This document shows, in pieces, positions 43,626 to 53,410 of a DNA stretch of 64,000 bases. The stretch lies in contig OW818698.1 in the NCBI GenBank assembly GCA_942493375.1, forward strand, positions 1,116,001 through 1,180,000, read 5' to 3'. This DNA comes from G942493375 sp942493375. Lineage in GTDB: Bacteria > Armatimonadota > UBA5829. The notes below the pieces were generated by a model, which was not told the DNA's origin, searched no databases, and worked only from the letters and a program-made list of their open reading frames with translations. How positions within the stretch are numbered: position 1 is the stretch's first letter; every line of letters starts with the position of its first letter. Position numbers and translations under genes: made by a program.

Positions 43626-44017
43626 TGTTCTCCCCTCTGTCTTGTTCCCATTATATTGCAGGAACCAGTAATATTATACCCCAGACAATGATAATTATCC
43701 TTCTTTTTTACTATATTTGCTTTTATGTTTTCTTTTTTTGCTAATACGTAAGCATGTTATCAGTGGATAGGAGCTATCGGATTGTTTTTTGTTGTTGTTT
43801 TGTGATTTTCTTATACGTTTTGTCTCTGTTGTTACATTTAACGCAAACACTTTCTCGATACACACATAGGGGCAATTGCTATTAATGGTAGCGACTATTG
43901 ATGCATGATTGTCTACATTTTTTCACATTGAATTTACATAATAAGTAACTTAAGGATGCAGTGAGTGGTGACAGGGGGAGATTTGAAGAATCTAGAACGG
44001 CCAGATATGATCCAATA
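43626..44017. other. AT-rich intergenic region
   Basis: TATAAT-like words on the minus strand lie at 43650-43655 and 43673-43678, either of which could serve the HAF-repeat gene. No -35, repeat or RNA gene was recognised. Confidence 0.3.
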
Positions 44018-47000
44018 CTATTCAGATTTTGAGAGAGCAATAAGTTGTATCTCTCCAACATAGAGTCTATGCTGCGATGATGCGTTTTTGTGTTTAATCA
44101 GGCGGATTTTGGCATATTTATACTTGTGTGGACTGAACGAGAGCCAGTCCATACCCTCGGTCGTTGTCAGGCTGGTTGACAGTGCCGGCTGGAGGGTGTT
44201 TTCAGTGTCTCCCAGCAGAAGTTCAACTGAGTCTGCTCTGCAAACAGTATCCAATGCACCAGTTCTCACTGAGAGCCTGGAGACATCCGCAAGCTGCCCA
44301 AGGTCTGCAGTGAGTTCAACTATATAGTCACCGGTTCCGGGTGGCACTGTCCATCCGGCTGAGAGATTGTCTTCTTGTATTCCTTCAATGATGCCGTCGG
44401 TGATAGTGGCGGTGGTTTTTGAGCCCAGGTCAGGAGCATTGTCAGTTGTAAGCTTGATACCTTTCAGATAATTGACCTCTCTGATGAAATCCGGGTTCAC
44501 TTCTGATCGGACTTTTGCCAGGACTGCATCTACCTGTTTATTATGTTCCGGTCCTATTGTGGCAAATGGGTCGGCATCCATCAGATACCAGGCAAGCGCT
44601 GTGTCGATTGTGGAGTTCATCCATCCGGTGTAGGCATGATAAGCGCCGTAGTTGGGGTCGTACCGGGTGCCGTAGTATTCCCAGTTTTCCATATCGAATC
44701 CCCGCATCCAGCAGCCATCCAGTCTACGGTCGGGGTTTTCGAACTGTATCCTTACAAGATAATCGAGAGTGGTCTCGATGTATTGCTTGAACACCTTATT
44801 ATCCGGAGCTGCTTTGTGTAATAGCCAGCCATACAGAGCTGTCCAGGGAGTGCTGTATATCTGGTCTGTGATTGGTTCCCTTGCCAGAGTGTGTATGGCG
44901 GAGTCGTTGGTAAATGCTCTCTCAAGTGAAGCGGAATCGATATCTCCACTCTGTGCTGGATAACCGCATTTCTTCACCCAGGGATCATTCAAATATGCCT
45001 TCTTTGCTTTGGATACAGTTTCCAAAAGCTCAGCTCTTAATGGACTGTTTCGGGGTAGATAGTACAGAGCGTAGGCGTAGAATTGATCTCCTCCGGTTGT
45101 CCATTCCGGGAAAGTTGAACGCCCTGGAGCTCCGGGAGTTACTGCAGCTTGCCCGTAAATTCGTGCCATTTGCTCCAGTAAGTTCTTATACTCCGGTAAA
45201 GCTGTAGAGAGCCAGGCGGTGTGGTATCTGTGCATAGAATAGGAAGTGAGGGGGCTGTTGTCGATATTTCTCATTGCAAAACGACCGGTGGAATCCAATG
45301 TGTTCGGATCGACCGAGAACCAGCCCATAGTGCCATCCTCCCTGCAGGTGTCCCGCAGCATTTCGATGTTTCTCAGGACTGCTTCCAGATATTCAAGCTT
45401 TCCGGTCTTGTTCCAGAGGAATGAAAGGAAGTCTATATTGCGGTTGTTGTCATCCTGGGGATAGATGGAATCTGAACCAGAGAACAGCCATTTGAACCCA
45501 CCAAACCTTGCCTTGGAGGAGTCCGAGAACTGGTTTTTCATCACAAGTGTAGCCAGGTTCTCTGCACGTGTCTTCCAGATTTGATTACCGGTAAGTTCAC
45601 CATACAGATAGAATGCTTTACCGCTCATCGACTGGCAGTCCACCCGGTAGGGGCTTGGGAGGTCCTCGGCTGATCCTGCATAAAGCGAACCTATTTCTAG
45701 AGTGCTCCTGACTCCATCGCCAGCATCCTTACCGGTCACCAATCCTGAGTTTATGAACCAGTTCATGTTCCTGTCGAGTGCCCGGCGGTACATCACTTTT
45801 CTTGTGTGTACGGAGAGTTTCGTTTTTACTGTTCTGCTAGAGACAGCATTTGATGATTGAATGGTTATCTCATATTCACCGGCTTTTGGACGGAATGGAT
45901 ACAGATATACTCCTGGACTCTCCTGAGATCTCTTGTCGAACACCAGTCCGGAGGATGAGATTTTAATAATTGCACCAGGTAGAGTCTCCACATGGAGCTG
46001 TGTCAGAGTCCCAGGTTCAACCCAGGTTCTTGGCTGTGTGTATACTTCGAGCGGTATCCACCTGTCTGCTGCCTTTTTCTGAATGTTATCGGGAAACAGG
46101 GAGAGAGATATCCCGCGGGTAAGGTCCTCCCAGCGAGAGGTCAGCCTGTAGTTGTGCTTTCTGAAGACACTCAGCGAGGTTCCTGAGTAGATCAGCATAC
46201 CTTTGCCATATTTCCACTCTGCCAGGGTATTCCATTTGCGGGTGTTCCATCCCATTGTCTGAGATACACTAAAGAGATAGCTCCGGTCCTCCTGCCACGG
46301 CACGGGGGATTTTCCTAAGGTCAATACTCCTCCATTTACATTCTCAGGGGTTCCATTCTTGATCTGTAAAGTATAATTGCAACCTTTGGCAATGTTGTTT
46401 CCCGATGCATCGTAGACCTCTACTCCATCAAGTTTGATAAAGTCAGTGACAGGACTAACTTTCTCTTTTTGACACCAGACCCGGACATAGCGAGCATGCA
46501 CACTGCCGAAGTCTGTTGAAGCTTTCAGGTTGCCTTCCTTGAATTGATTCCACAAGACTTCAGTCTCTTTGCCGTATTTCTTGTCTTCACCTGCATAACT
46601 GAACCTGACAATATCCGGAGCGTAGCTGGGGTTCTTTCCTCCAAACCACTGCGCTGCCCTGGTTATATTCTGCTCCGAACCAAGGTCGATTACTACCGTA
46701 TAGTTGGACTTCTCCTCCACAAACTGCCTGGCAACCTTATAAGTCCCGAGGTAGAGTCCATAGTTGAGCAGTATTGCAGCCTCCGGGGGAGCGTGAAAAT
46801 CCAGCAGATAGGAGTTGTGTTCTTCCAACAGATCATCTTTTTTGAGGCTAGTTCCAGCCGGATTATCCACCTCGGCAGCCAGCATTTCGAACCTGTTGAG
46901 TATAGGCGTATGGTTCATGCTCCAGCCTGGGAGAGTGCCATCGGGGATATCGGCATACTCTATATAAGCTCTGCTACCACGCTCAACAAACTGTTTTATT

Positions 47001-47266
47001 GCTGCAACATCATCTGCTGATAGCTGTAGAGGAGAAGAGGACGCTGGTGCACAGAGTATAAAGATATCCGACTGTTTTAACTGCGACAGAGCAGCCTGGT
47101 CGAATTTCTCGCGGCATGTAACTGCTGCACCATATTGCTGGAGGCAATTTTTATACTCAACGGTCTGATCAGGAATGCCGACGAGGAGTGCTTTCACACG
47201 TGGAGTGCTGATCGATGGCAACGCGGTCGCGAGGAGGATTGCTATAACTAGAAGAATTATATTCAA
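44018..47266 (-). CDS. Large secreted protein with alpha/alpha-barrel-like core and discoidin-like domains
   Basis: This 1082-aa protein starts at a TTG with a hydrophobic signal sequence. An N-terminal ThuA- or glutamine-amidotransferase-like region is suggested by VKALLVGIPDQ and DIFILCAPASSSPLQLSADDVAAIKQFV. A first discoidin-like domain is at ~165-300 (SNYTVVIDLGSEQNITRAAQWF, ARYVRVWC). Residues ~500-870 are helical with recurrent aromatic-rich segments (GKAFYLYGELTGNQIW, RFGGFKWLFSGSDSIYPQD, YSTPWTALYGWLLHKA) like an (alpha/alpha)6 barrel of polysaccharide-active enzymes. A second discoidin-like domain is at ~930-1080 (DYIVELTADLGQLADVSRL). No family is firmly recognised. It is extracellular and likely binds and cleaves glycans. 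Confidence 0.6.
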   Translation of the reverse strand: MNIILLVIAILLATALPSISTPRVKALLVGIPDQTVEYKNCLQQYGAAVTCREKFDQAALSQLKQSDIFILCAPASSSPLQLSADDVAAIKQFVERGSRAYIEYADIPDGTLPGWSMNHTPILNRFEMLAAEVDNPAGTSLKKDDLLEEHNSYLLDFHAPPEAAILLNYGLYLGTYKVARQFVEEKSNYTVVIDLGSEQNITRAAQWFGGKNPSYAPDIVRFSYAGEDKKYGKETEVLWNQFKEGNLKASTDFGSVHARYVRVWCQKEKVSPVTDFIKLDGVEVYDASGNNIAKGCNYTLQIKNGTPENVNGGVLTLGKSPVPWQEDRSYLFSVSQTMGWNTRKWNTLAEWKYGKGMLIYSGTSLSVFRKHNYRLTSRWEDLTRGISLSLFPDNIQKKAADRWIPLEVYTQPRTWVEPGTLTQLHVETLPGAIIKISSSGLVFDKRSQESPGVYLYPFRPKAGEYEITIQSSNAVSSRTVKTKLSVHTRKVMYRRALDRNMNWFINSGLVTGKDAGDGVRSTLEIGSLYAGSAEDLPSPYRVDCQSMSGKAFYLYGELTGNQIWKTRAENLATLVMKNQFSDSSKARFGGFKWLFSGSDSIYPQDDNNRNIDFLSFLWNKTGKLEYLEAVLRNIEMLRDTCREDGTMGWFSVDPNTLDSTGRFAMRNIDNSPLTSYSMHRYHTAWLSTALPEYKNLLEQMARIYGQAAVTPGAPGRSTFPEWTTGGDQFYAYALYYLPRNSPLRAELLETVSKAKKAYLNDPWVKKCGYPAQSGDIDSASLERAFTNDSAIHTLAREPITDQIYSTPWTALYGWLLHKAAPDNKVFKQYIETTLDYLVRIQFENPDRRLDGCWMRGFDMENWEYYGTRYDPNYGAYHAYTGWMNSTIDTALAWYLMDADPFATIGPEHNKQVDAVLAKVRSEVNPDFIREVNYLKGIKLTTDNAPDLGSKTTATITDGIIEGIQEDNLSAGWTVPPGTGDYIVELTADLGQLADVSRLSVRTGALDTVCRADSVELLLGDTENTLQPALSTSLTTTEGMDWLSFSPHKYKYAKIRLIKHKNASSQHRLYVGEIQLIALSKSE

Positions 47267-47371
47267 CTTAACGGTTGTCCTGATATTATGTCACTGATTA
47301 CAAGACTAGTTTAGTCAATATATACAGGATTAACAAGATTTGCTGGACTAACAAGAGGGATGTTCTATATC

Positions 47372-47602
47372 TCATACACCGCGATCCTCATACATATTCT
47401 CGCGCTGCAAAGCTTCAAGAGGGATGCAGACATCAGGAATGCGCAGGGAGAGTAAATGCTGCCATGCTTTTTCACGTTCAGACAAAGATTCCAGTTTCGA
47501 TTCGACAATCGTCAACACAGCATCGACCGGGGTCCCTGCAGGCAAGTCAAGTGGTTCGTCAGGAACGATAGTTTTACCATCATAATGTGCTTTTATTGCC
47601 AT
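47372..47602 (-). CDS. Orphan antitoxin-like protein
   Basis: This ~76-aa protein is related to the antitoxin at 48170-48406: both begin IKAHYDGKTIV/IKGHYDGKSIV and end LEAL-RENMYEDRGV. The middle has diverged (TPVDAVLTIVESKLES). The start is placed by alignment to the paralogs at 48406 and 53647; longer forms up to 47665 are possible and no ribosome site helps. Its stop overlaps an ATG in the same arrangement as the antitoxin-toxin junction next door, but no PIN gene follows. Instead, a simple repeat with ACAGGATTAACAAGATT lies at 47322-47340. It looks like an antitoxin that has lost its toxin. Confidence 0.6.
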   Translation of the reverse strand: MAIKAHYDGKTIVPDEPLDLPAGTPVDAVLTIVESKLESLSEREKAWQHLLSLRIPDVCIPLEALQRENMYEDRGV

Positions 47603-47729
47603 TACAAGGTGTCTCGTCTCCATAAGAATTACATCTTTCTTCAGAACTGATATCCACTCAGCCAAGAGTAATGTTGGATTCCGATTCGAGCACAGACGCT
47701 GGTGGTGTTCTTCTTCGTTGTATGAATGC

Positions 47730-48173
47730 TTAGCGGTCCAGTACTTCCTTAGGAGTCATAGGATTAATGCCTTGATACCGGTTAAAATCATTCACATTTA
47801 GAGTAAGGATGTCAGTAAAATCGTGAGCATGCATTAGTGCAACAAGTCGCGCATCATGAACTTGCCTACCTGACACATTGTTCTGGATGATCACTTCTCG
47901 CCAGAAACGAGCCATATCCGGCACTTCTGGGAGGCAAGGCAATGCTTCCAAAATGTCAGTAAGTGCCTGTTGAGCTGCCGCAACATCCATTCCGAGTCCA
48001 TTTACATCACAAGGACGAGTGGCTACTGAATAGAATTCAATGAGATTTTGCGCACAGACATATATCGACATAGATTGCTTAAGATGACTGATGACCCGAG
48101 TACAAACTATATGATCAGAAGAAGTCTTGTCAACCCATCGTATGAGGATGTTCGTGTCAACTAGCATCCTCAT
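47730..48173 (-). CDS. vapC: VapC-like PIN-domain toxin
   Basis: This 147-aa PIN-domain ribonuclease has the expected acids in MLVDTNILIRWVD (first Asp), NLIEFYSVA (Glu), VHDARLVALM (Asp) and TLNVNDFNRY (last Asp/Asn). VapC-type toxins cleave tRNA or rRNA and are held inactive by the antitoxin. Its ATG overlaps the stop of the antitoxin gene by four bases, the usual coupled arrangement. All catalytic residues are kept, so it should be active if released. It is the only intact toxin of this antitoxin family in the window. Confidence 0.9.
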   Translation of the reverse strand: MRMLVDTNILIRWVDKTSSDHIVCTRVISHLKQSMSIYVCAQNLIEFYSVATRPCDVNGLGMDVAAAQQALTDILEALPCLPEVPDMARFWREVIIQNNVSGRQVHDARLVALMHAHDFTDILTLNVNDFNRYQGINPMTPKEVLDR

Positions 48174-48406
48174 ACGCCACGATCCTCATACATATTCTCG
48201 CGCCGTAGAGCTTCCAGTGGAATATTCGCGTCAACCGCTCTGGAAACCAGACGTGTAAGAGCACGACGCGCTTTCTCAGGATCCCACACCAGTTCGTCAG
48301 ATGACTGCTTGAGTTCGAACTCCAGTGGCTCGTTGACAGGCAAGTCAGCGGGTTCATCCAGCACGATGGATTTACCATCATAATGTCCTTTAATTATCAT
48401 TGACAT
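48170..48406 (-). CDS. Antitoxin of the VapC-like pair
   Basis: This 78-aa protein has an N-terminal beta strand (MIIKGHYDGKSIVLDEPADLPV), an acidic middle and a helical C-terminus that ends LEALRRENMYEDRGV, which probably inserts into the toxin. The ATG at 48406 has GAGG eight bases upstream; the 18-base longer form is less likely. Three paralogs sit nearby without toxins: 47372-47602, 53411-53647 and the truncated one at 55618-55806. The first strand resembles AF2212-like/DUF104 antitoxins. The pair is coupled by a 4-base ATGA overlap. Antitoxin role is inferred from position. Confidence 0.8.
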   Translation of the reverse strand: MSMIIKGHYDGKSIVLDEPADLPVNEPLEFELKQSSDELVWDPEKARRALTRLVSRAVDANIPLEALRRENMYEDRGV

Positions 48407-48511
48407 ACCGATTACCTCTACCATTATTATACCATCCGTTAACGAAAAGTATTGGGATAATCGCCAATATAATGTCTTTTACGGAGCGATGGTAAAAGCA
48501 CCCGTTTCATT

Positions 48512-50623
48512 TCACTTCATGTTGCTGTTATTGAGGTTGATAATTGCGTCTGCCATTTCCCTTCGGGTGTCCTCTAGCGTTTTGGCGGTGATGCTGTTGA
48601 CGAAACCTACGTATCCTCCGGTGATTGATTCGAAGCGGATTTTTCTTATCAGGCGGGCATCTGCCAGTGCTTTTTGTAATTCGACGTTTTCCGGTTTTTC
48701 GGTCAGGGTCTTTTCTGCTGATGATATTGCTCGGTCCATTGCCTGCAGGTAGCGGACGTCGTCTATTCCCTGCCTGTAGGCTTCAAAGCGGATTGTTGGG
48801 ATCGGTTGGCCTGTTTTGTCCGGGTAGAAGTAGAAATAGTCTGTGCTCGGACCGTTCTCTCCATAATCCTGCGAAGCCCAGGGGGCAGTACCGTGGTATC
48901 CGCACGCGGTGTTGTAGAGACCGACCAGAGCCCTGTCACGAAGCGGGTATGAGGCATTGGAGAACCAGTATGATATCGGTTGAAAGCCTTTTTTGTTGGC
49001 ATAATCGACTAGTTCGTTGTGCGCACTGTAGGTGTTGAAGTTATACATCATTATTACAGGTCGGCTGATGACATCTTTCAACTTGTCATAATCTGTAGGA
49101 GACATGAAGGAATCCTGTTCGTGGATTCCGGCTTTCATCGACCTTTCCCCTGCCGATCTTGCCAGTTTGACGGCTTCGTCATTGTGGGCTTCATCGACTC
49201 CGTAGAAGTAGAGGTCAGGGAAACCCATAGCCTTTGCCATAGCAACCTGCCTGTGTGCTTCATCCTCCCAGTTGCCACTCAAGGTAGTCCGGGGGACCAT
49301 TGAGACCGGAGGCTGAGTCATACCAGCCTTGCGGGCGTATGGAATCATTTTGGCACCATCGTAGAGAGTCGCAGCGTTCAATCCGTACATCACCTGGAAC
49401 TGCAGATCGGATAGTAACTGCTTTGGGCTGATGGCTCCTTTTGACTTGGGATCAATGCTGCTGCGGTAGAACGATCCGTAGTAACCATCCACAGGTTTCA
49501 GATCAATTGGAAGCACATTTAAAACTACCGGGATCGAGAGCTTCCTTGCCTTGCTGCCCTTAACTTGTATATTTACAACACCGCGCAATTCACCGGGTGG
49601 GCAGTATGTGGGAATCTGAACGGTAACCCATATCTGCCTGCTTTCATGTGCAGGGATAGATGTGACGCAATGTCCGCCTCCAAAGCCTCCCTGTTTACCT
49701 AAGGGCGGAAACACTGTCCGGTCATCGCGCAGCAGCAGGTCCGGTATTGTGCCCTTGCCGATAAGCGCTGTGTGTTCACTGTAGGCAGCAATACTCCGCT
49801 CTCTCAACTGGGCTACTCTCAGTTCAATATGACTGCTGTCCAATCGCCACTCAGGACCTTTAATGCCCAAAAGATCGATATTTACCTCAGAGGCATTTTG
49901 GAGGGCATGCAGAGAGAAAGTGGCGGTGACATACTGGTTTGGACTGCCCCAGAGATGAATTGTATCAAGCACTTCACTTCCTGAAGGCACTATATCGTTA
50001 TTGTGCTGCTGGTAAGGATCATCCATCCTGCCTGCAACCAATCCAGCTGCCCCTGCGATAGATTTCAGATGCGAATCGTTACGATATCTGCGTGGTCCGC
50101 GAAGTATTGGACTCTTCACCATCGCCGGTAACGGACCAACCTCAGGCTGGAAATCCTTGTCGAGGGTGAAAAGCACTGCATCCAGCGCTCTCTGATTAAT
50201 TACAATATCAACGTGTGCTGGTCCTTTTTTGATTGTAGTTTCCCCAACATGAAACCAGGTATACTGGTTGCCATTTGTGTTGGTAGAACCTCTGCCATCG
50301 CTTACAACTGCCTCATTTACAAGGACATCAATACCTAACTTAGGGAATCCCATCTGGCGGGTCCATACCTGATATTTTCCTGATATTGGGAAGTCTACTA
50401 CCCAGGTAAGCGTCCCACTGCCGGTAACCGATGTCTTATAACGACTGGTCTCCCCTATCGGAAACGTCCCCGACCGCTCCTCAGGTGCAACCCAGAACCC
50501 AAGTCCGGGAGCTAACGTGACAGCAGTGGTCCAGATAGTCTTTGAAGGCTCCTGAGCAGCATTTAAAGTCCCTGCAAAGCAGATCAACATTATGATAACT
50601 AATATTAAGTGATGTAGTTTCAT
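48512..50623 (-). CDS. Secreted DUF4091/GH123-like protein
   Basis: This ~703-aa protein has a Sec signal peptide from the ATG at 50623 (KLHHLILVIIMLICFAGTLNA); longer starts upstream lack a signal. N-terminal beta domains (~25-380) include a first one with WVVDFPISGKYQVWTRQMG, like a carbohydrate-binding module. Residues ~380-640 are TIM-barrel-like, with GFPDLYFYGVDEAHNDEAV. The end, PTIRFEAYRQGIDDVRYLQAM, is the DUF4091/GH123 hallmark. GH123 enzymes are beta-N-acetylgalactosaminidases using the substrate's acetamide and a DE pair; VDEAH gives a candidate pair. It is divergent from a second member of the same group at 50937, so they share an upstream region. Confidence 0.8.
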   Translation of the reverse strand: MKLHHLILVIIMLICFAGTLNAAQEPSKTIWTTAVTLAPGLGFWVAPEERSGTFPIGETSRYKTSVTGSGTLTWVVDFPISGKYQVWTRQMGFPKLGIDVLVNEAVVSDGRGSTNTNGNQYTWFHVGETTIKKGPAHVDIVINQRALDAVLFTLDKDFQPEVGPLPAMVKSPILRGPRRYRNDSHLKSIAGAAGLVAGRMDDPYQQHNNDIVPSGSEVLDTIHLWGSPNQYVTATFSLHALQNASEVNIDLLGIKGPEWRLDSSHIELRVAQLRERSIAAYSEHTALIGKGTIPDLLLRDDRTVFPPLGKQGGFGGGHCVTSIPAHESRQIWVTVQIPTYCPPGELRGVVNIQVKGSKARKLSIPVVLNVLPIDLKPVDGYYGSFYRSSIDPKSKGAISPKQLLSDLQFQVMYGLNAATLYDGAKMIPYARKAGMTQPPVSMVPRTTLSGNWEDEAHRQVAMAKAMGFPDLYFYGVDEAHNDEAVKLARSAGERSMKAGIHEQDSFMSPTDYDKLKDVISRPVIMMYNFNTYSAHNELVDYANKKGFQPISYWFSNASYPLRDRALVGLYNTACGYHGTAPWASQDYGENGPSTDYFYFYPDKTGQPIPTIRFEAYRQGIDDVRYLQAMDRAISSAEKTLTEKPENVELQKALADARLIRKIRFESITGGYVGFVNSITAKTLEDTRREMADAIINLNNSNMK

Positions 50624-50936
50624 CCGGGATTGCATCCTTTTTGGTTGGAGTTCATTAAACAAGATCATACACTCGCACATTCTACCTCAAATATCTGTAA
50701 ATACAAAACAGCAGTATCTTTGGTAGTAGTTCAGTTTTGTGAGAATTTAAAGTCCATTCATACTTCGATACGCGCTTTGCGCTACTCAGCACGAACGGAC
50801 TTTGGTCATTTCACAGCAGACTGAACTCTTTCTATCTTTGCTGACGGCATAGATATGTGCTACAATCCAGCAATTAGTTCGCGCAATCAACTCTCATTGG
50901 TCAACACATTCCCGAACAGGATGAAGAGATAGCAGT
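50624..50936. other. Divergent region between two GH123-like genes
   Basis: The only element seen is an imperfect palindrome at 50751-50802 (AAAGTCC ... GGACTTT around ACTTCGATACGCGCTTTGCG), related to the CGTATCGAAGGG repeats. No clear pair of promoters was recognised. Confidence 0.45.
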
Positions 50937-53258
50937 ATGAAGACAATATCACTCATTGTATGTTTCGTCTGGTTTCTTTCGGGTTTATCGAGTGCTGTAA
51001 CAAAGGCATCCAGCTATACAATATTCACCCGCCATTACATGGAACGTGGAAACAGCAGGACGCTGCCTGAGTCTTCGGAAATCGACAAGCCCCTTAACAT
51101 AGCTGCATCACCTGGAGAATATGAGCCGGTAACTTTTGCTATTCGCTCCGAAAAGCTCCTGAAAGATGTCAAAGTTGAGCTTATTGGCAACTTAAAAAGC
51201 AAAACTGGAACAATTATCCCAAAAGATCAGGTAGATATCCGAATCGTGACACGGATGAAACAATGGCTGTCCAGCACAGAGTATAAGCAGCGAGAATGCT
51301 ACTTGATCCGCAACCGGCGCATTGATATTCCTGTCCACGAAACCCAACGATACTGGCTGACTGTTCATGTGCCAAACTCAACCGCTGCCGGAACATATGC
51401 TACTAAGGTGAGGATCAGTGCAAGTAACGCACCAGTTAAGGAGCTGGCGTTGAAGGTTCACGTTCTTCCGATTGCTCTGGAACGACCGGTCAACATGAAC
51501 TATTTCATGTATTTTGGACAGTCCTGGCCAACGGAGCTTTCAACTGAGGATCAACTACGCAAGATTTTCGAGGACATGCGAGAGCATGGTATGACCACAA
51601 CCACACTGTACGCATATCCTTCAGGTCAAGGCTGGATCGATGTGAACAGGGACAGGAATGGTCTCATACCGATGGCTACACAGTTGGATGTCATGCGAAG
51701 CACTGCTCTGATTGCTCCCTGGGCATCCATTCCCTGGCTTGGGGCTGAGTGTTATGGACCAGATGTCTGGAGTAATGTGCTAGAAATTTCCAAAAAGCGC
51801 AAGTGGCCTGAGCTTCTTTTTTATATAGTCGATGAGCCGTCACCTGGAAGATATGAGCGTGTGGACGCAGCTATGAAGCAGGTTGCCGATTTCCGAAAAC
51901 AGTATCCCCAATACAGGATTCGTACGACAACAGCCGGTGCGAATGATGAGAAAGTGTGCCATTACTACGATGTCTGGATTGTGGGAGCCGGGCAGGATGA
52001 GGCTATTCTCAAAAAAGGAAGAGAAATGGGCAAGAAAATCTGGATGTATGATTGCAGCCTGGCCCCGGTGGATGCACTGACTGACCGCTATTATTTCGGC
52101 ATCTGGAGTTGGAAGGCAGGAATTAAAGGGGGCTCGCACTGGTCCTATTATGATGGGCTTGTGAGTAATCGGTTCGGAATTGTGGTCCCCTGGAAAAATG
52201 CCGAATCAAACCTGACAGAGTATACGCACCAGTTCAATTACATTTATCCGACCTCTGACGGACCGGTTCCATCTATCGGATGGGAAGGAATCAGGGAAGG
52301 GATCGATGACTACAGATACATTTACACACTTGAGAAAACGATAGAAAAGGCAAAACGGACCAAGTCTGCCTTAAAACTGGTCAAAGAGTCTGAGAACCTC
52401 CTAAACCTGATTCGAGACTCCGTCCATTACGATAACTTGAGAAAAGAACGATCTCGAACCGCTGCGAGAGCGGGTGAAATCCGTGACTTCGATAGGCAAG
52501 CCCCGGAACCAGCGCTAAAGCCTGCAGATTATGACAGGTTCCGGTATCAGATTGCGCAGCATATAATCAAGCTAAATGGAGCGATGGGCGTAAGACATAA
52601 ACCAACGGCTGCAAAACTTGATCGGACTAAACCTCATCCAGCTACCTCCAGCCTGGTAATACCGTTGGCCTCATCGACGGCTGGTAGTAACGCCAGGGAG
52701 GACCTGTGGGACAACTGTGAAGACATCGATCAGCCAGCTCCAATCTACGCCCAACCGAGATGGAACCCCAACGCATATGTCGATTTCAGGATAGGACAAA
52801 TCACAGTCAGCACAGATGTGAAAAGCGAGGGTAAGGGCAGTATCCACTGGGTTGTCACGAAAAATGATGTGGATGAAAAAGAAAAGAAGCTGCCGAAATA
52901 CGGGCTGGTTGCTCTGCACAAGCTATATGGGCAGTCATGGGAAAATATCAGCGAACTGGTATTCGATATCAAAATTGAAAACCCCAATCACCCTCCAATA
53001 TCATGCATGTTAATCGGCGCCAAAACGGCAAATCTCTTTCTGCTGGACAGGGGACAGGTTACTAATGGGTGGAAGGAAATCAGATGGGATATGCGTGAAG
53101 CAGATATCGGAACAAGTGAGCAATACGGAAAACTCATGAACTATTTCCGCCTCTGGACATCCCCTGAAGCTTTCAAGGAAGGAGAAATCATGGATGTATA
53201 CCTGGACAATTTCCGTCTGGTAACACAAGACAGTCCAAAGGATTTGACGAATGAATAA
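50937..53258 (+). CDS. Secreted DUF4091/GH123-like protein, second member
   Basis: This 773-aa protein has a Sec signal peptide (1-20). N-terminal beta domains (~25-180) contain PLNIAASPGEYEPVTFAI and RYWLTVHVPNSTAAGTY. The barrel region (~180-460) holds ELLFYIVDEPSPGRYERV, with a VDEP pair matching VDEAH of the neighbour, and ends with VPSIGWEGIREGIDDYRYIY. The C-terminal ~150 residues (NCEDIDQPAPIYA, WENISELVFDIKIENP) form a second beta-sandwich, like a carbohydrate-binding module, which the neighbour lacks. It is probably an N-acetylhexosaminidase-type enzyme outside the cell. It is divergent from 48512-50623. The ATG start has only a weak ribosome site. Confidence 0.8.
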   Translation: MKTISLIVCFVWFLSGLSSAVTKASSYTIFTRHYMERGNSRTLPESSEIDKPLNIAASPGEYEPVTFAIRSEKLLKDVKVELIGNLKSKTGTIIPKDQVDIRIVTRMKQWLSSTEYKQRECYLIRNRRIDIPVHETQRYWLTVHVPNSTAAGTYATKVRISASNAPVKELALKVHVLPIALERPVNMNYFMYFGQSWPTELSTEDQLRKIFEDMREHGMTTTTLYAYPSGQGWIDVNRDRNGLIPMATQLDVMRSTALIAPWASIPWLGAECYGPDVWSNVLEISKKRKWPELLFYIVDEPSPGRYERVDAAMKQVADFRKQYPQYRIRTTTAGANDEKVCHYYDVWIVGAGQDEAILKKGREMGKKIWMYDCSLAPVDALTDRYYFGIWSWKAGIKGGSHWSYYDGLVSNRFGIVVPWKNAESNLTEYTHQFNYIYPTSDGPVPSIGWEGIREGIDDYRYIYTLEKTIEKAKRTKSALKLVKESENLLNLIRDSVHYDNLRKERSRTAARAGEIRDFDRQAPEPALKPADYDRFRYQIAQHIIKLNGAMGVRHKPTAAKLDRTKPHPATSSLVIPLASSTAGSNAREDLWDNCEDIDQPAPIYAQPRWNPNAYVDFRIGQITVSTDVKSEGKGSIHWVVTKNDVDEKEKKLPKYGLVALHKLYGQSWENISELVFDIKIENPNHPPISCMLIGAKTANLFLLDRGQVTNGWKEIRWDMREADIGTSEQYGKLMNYFRLWTSPEAFKEGEIMDVYLDNFRLVTQDSPKDLTNE

Positions 53259-53410
53259 ATATTTACTCCTTATGGTCATTTTAATATAAACCCGGTTGCC
53301 AAACGTGCCGATATAATAACGTGTAAAACCATTTCGTTTTCTCCTTTCTATTCTCTTAAACCTGGACTTCACCTGATAGCCTATAGAGCTACTTGGTGGA
53401 GTTCTTTTTT

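Noticed and set aside
47372..47665. Longer start (97 codons) for the orphan antitoxin
   Set aside because: The extra N-terminal residues are not shared with the paralogs, which start at the equivalent of 47602.
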